Assembly (NCBI GenBank): GCA_031384695.1 | Contig: JANNAV010000332.1 | Coordinates: forward strand, 1 to 5,754 | Origin: JANNAV01 sp031384695 | GTDB lineage: Bacteria; Pseudomonadota; Alphaproteobacteria; Rhodobacterales; Rhodobacteraceae | Length of the DNA: 5,754 bases | Direction: 5' to 3' | In this document: positions 5,753 through 5,754 of the stretch, in pieces | How positions within the stretch are numbered: the first letter of the stretch is position 1 | Layout of the letters: each line of letters starts with the position of its first letter | Notes under the pieces: model-generated | Database searches by the model: none | Seen by the model: only the letters and a program-made list of their open reading frames with translations | Told to the model about the DNA's origin: nothing | Made by a program: the position numbers and the translations under genes

Positions 5753-5754
5753 AG

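Overview
This window is a stretch of the photosynthesis gene cluster of an anoxygenic phototrophic alphaproteobacterium. All genes read on the minus strand, so transcription runs from high to low coordinates. In that direction the order is bchC (3' end only), bchX, bchY, bchZ, pufQ, pufB, pufA, pufL (5' part only). This gene order, the presence of pufQ, and light-harvesting and reaction-centre peptides very close to those I remember from Rhodobacter point to Rhodobacterales (Rhodobacter or an aerobic phototrophic roseobacter relative). The DNA looks GC-rich with strong codon bias. I cannot name the genus.

Layout from the right edge: the last 21 codons of bchC overlap the bchX start. bchX, bchY and bchZ encode the three subunits of chlorophyllide a oxidoreductase (COR), the nitrogenase-like enzyme that makes the bacteriochlorin ring. 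bchX and bchY are separated by about 80 bases, filled exactly by a 30-codon open frame that overlaps both neighbours. bchY and bchZ are separated by 85 bases that end in a strong two-tier inverted repeat directly before the bchZ start codon. bchZ overlaps pufQ by ATGA. A 155-base leader with several inverted repeats leads to pufB, the LH1 beta gene. pufA (LH1 alpha) follows 13 bases later. A 127-base spacer with a clear hairpin then precedes pufL, which leaves the window at position 1. No region over 300 bases lacks a gene.

The genes form one functional unit. BchX/Y/Z and BchC supply late bacteriochlorophyll a intermediates, PufQ is linked to pigment supply, and PufB/A/L are the pigment-binding proteins of the core antenna and reaction centre. 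The overlaps and short spacers fit the known bchCXYZ-puf superoperon with overlapping transcripts. The protein-coding content is ordinary for such a cluster. The points worth a second look are in the non-coding joints: the bchZ start hairpin, the small frame between bchX and bchY, and the inverted repeats around pufQ-pufB and pufA-pufL. I see no clear evidence of a new system.
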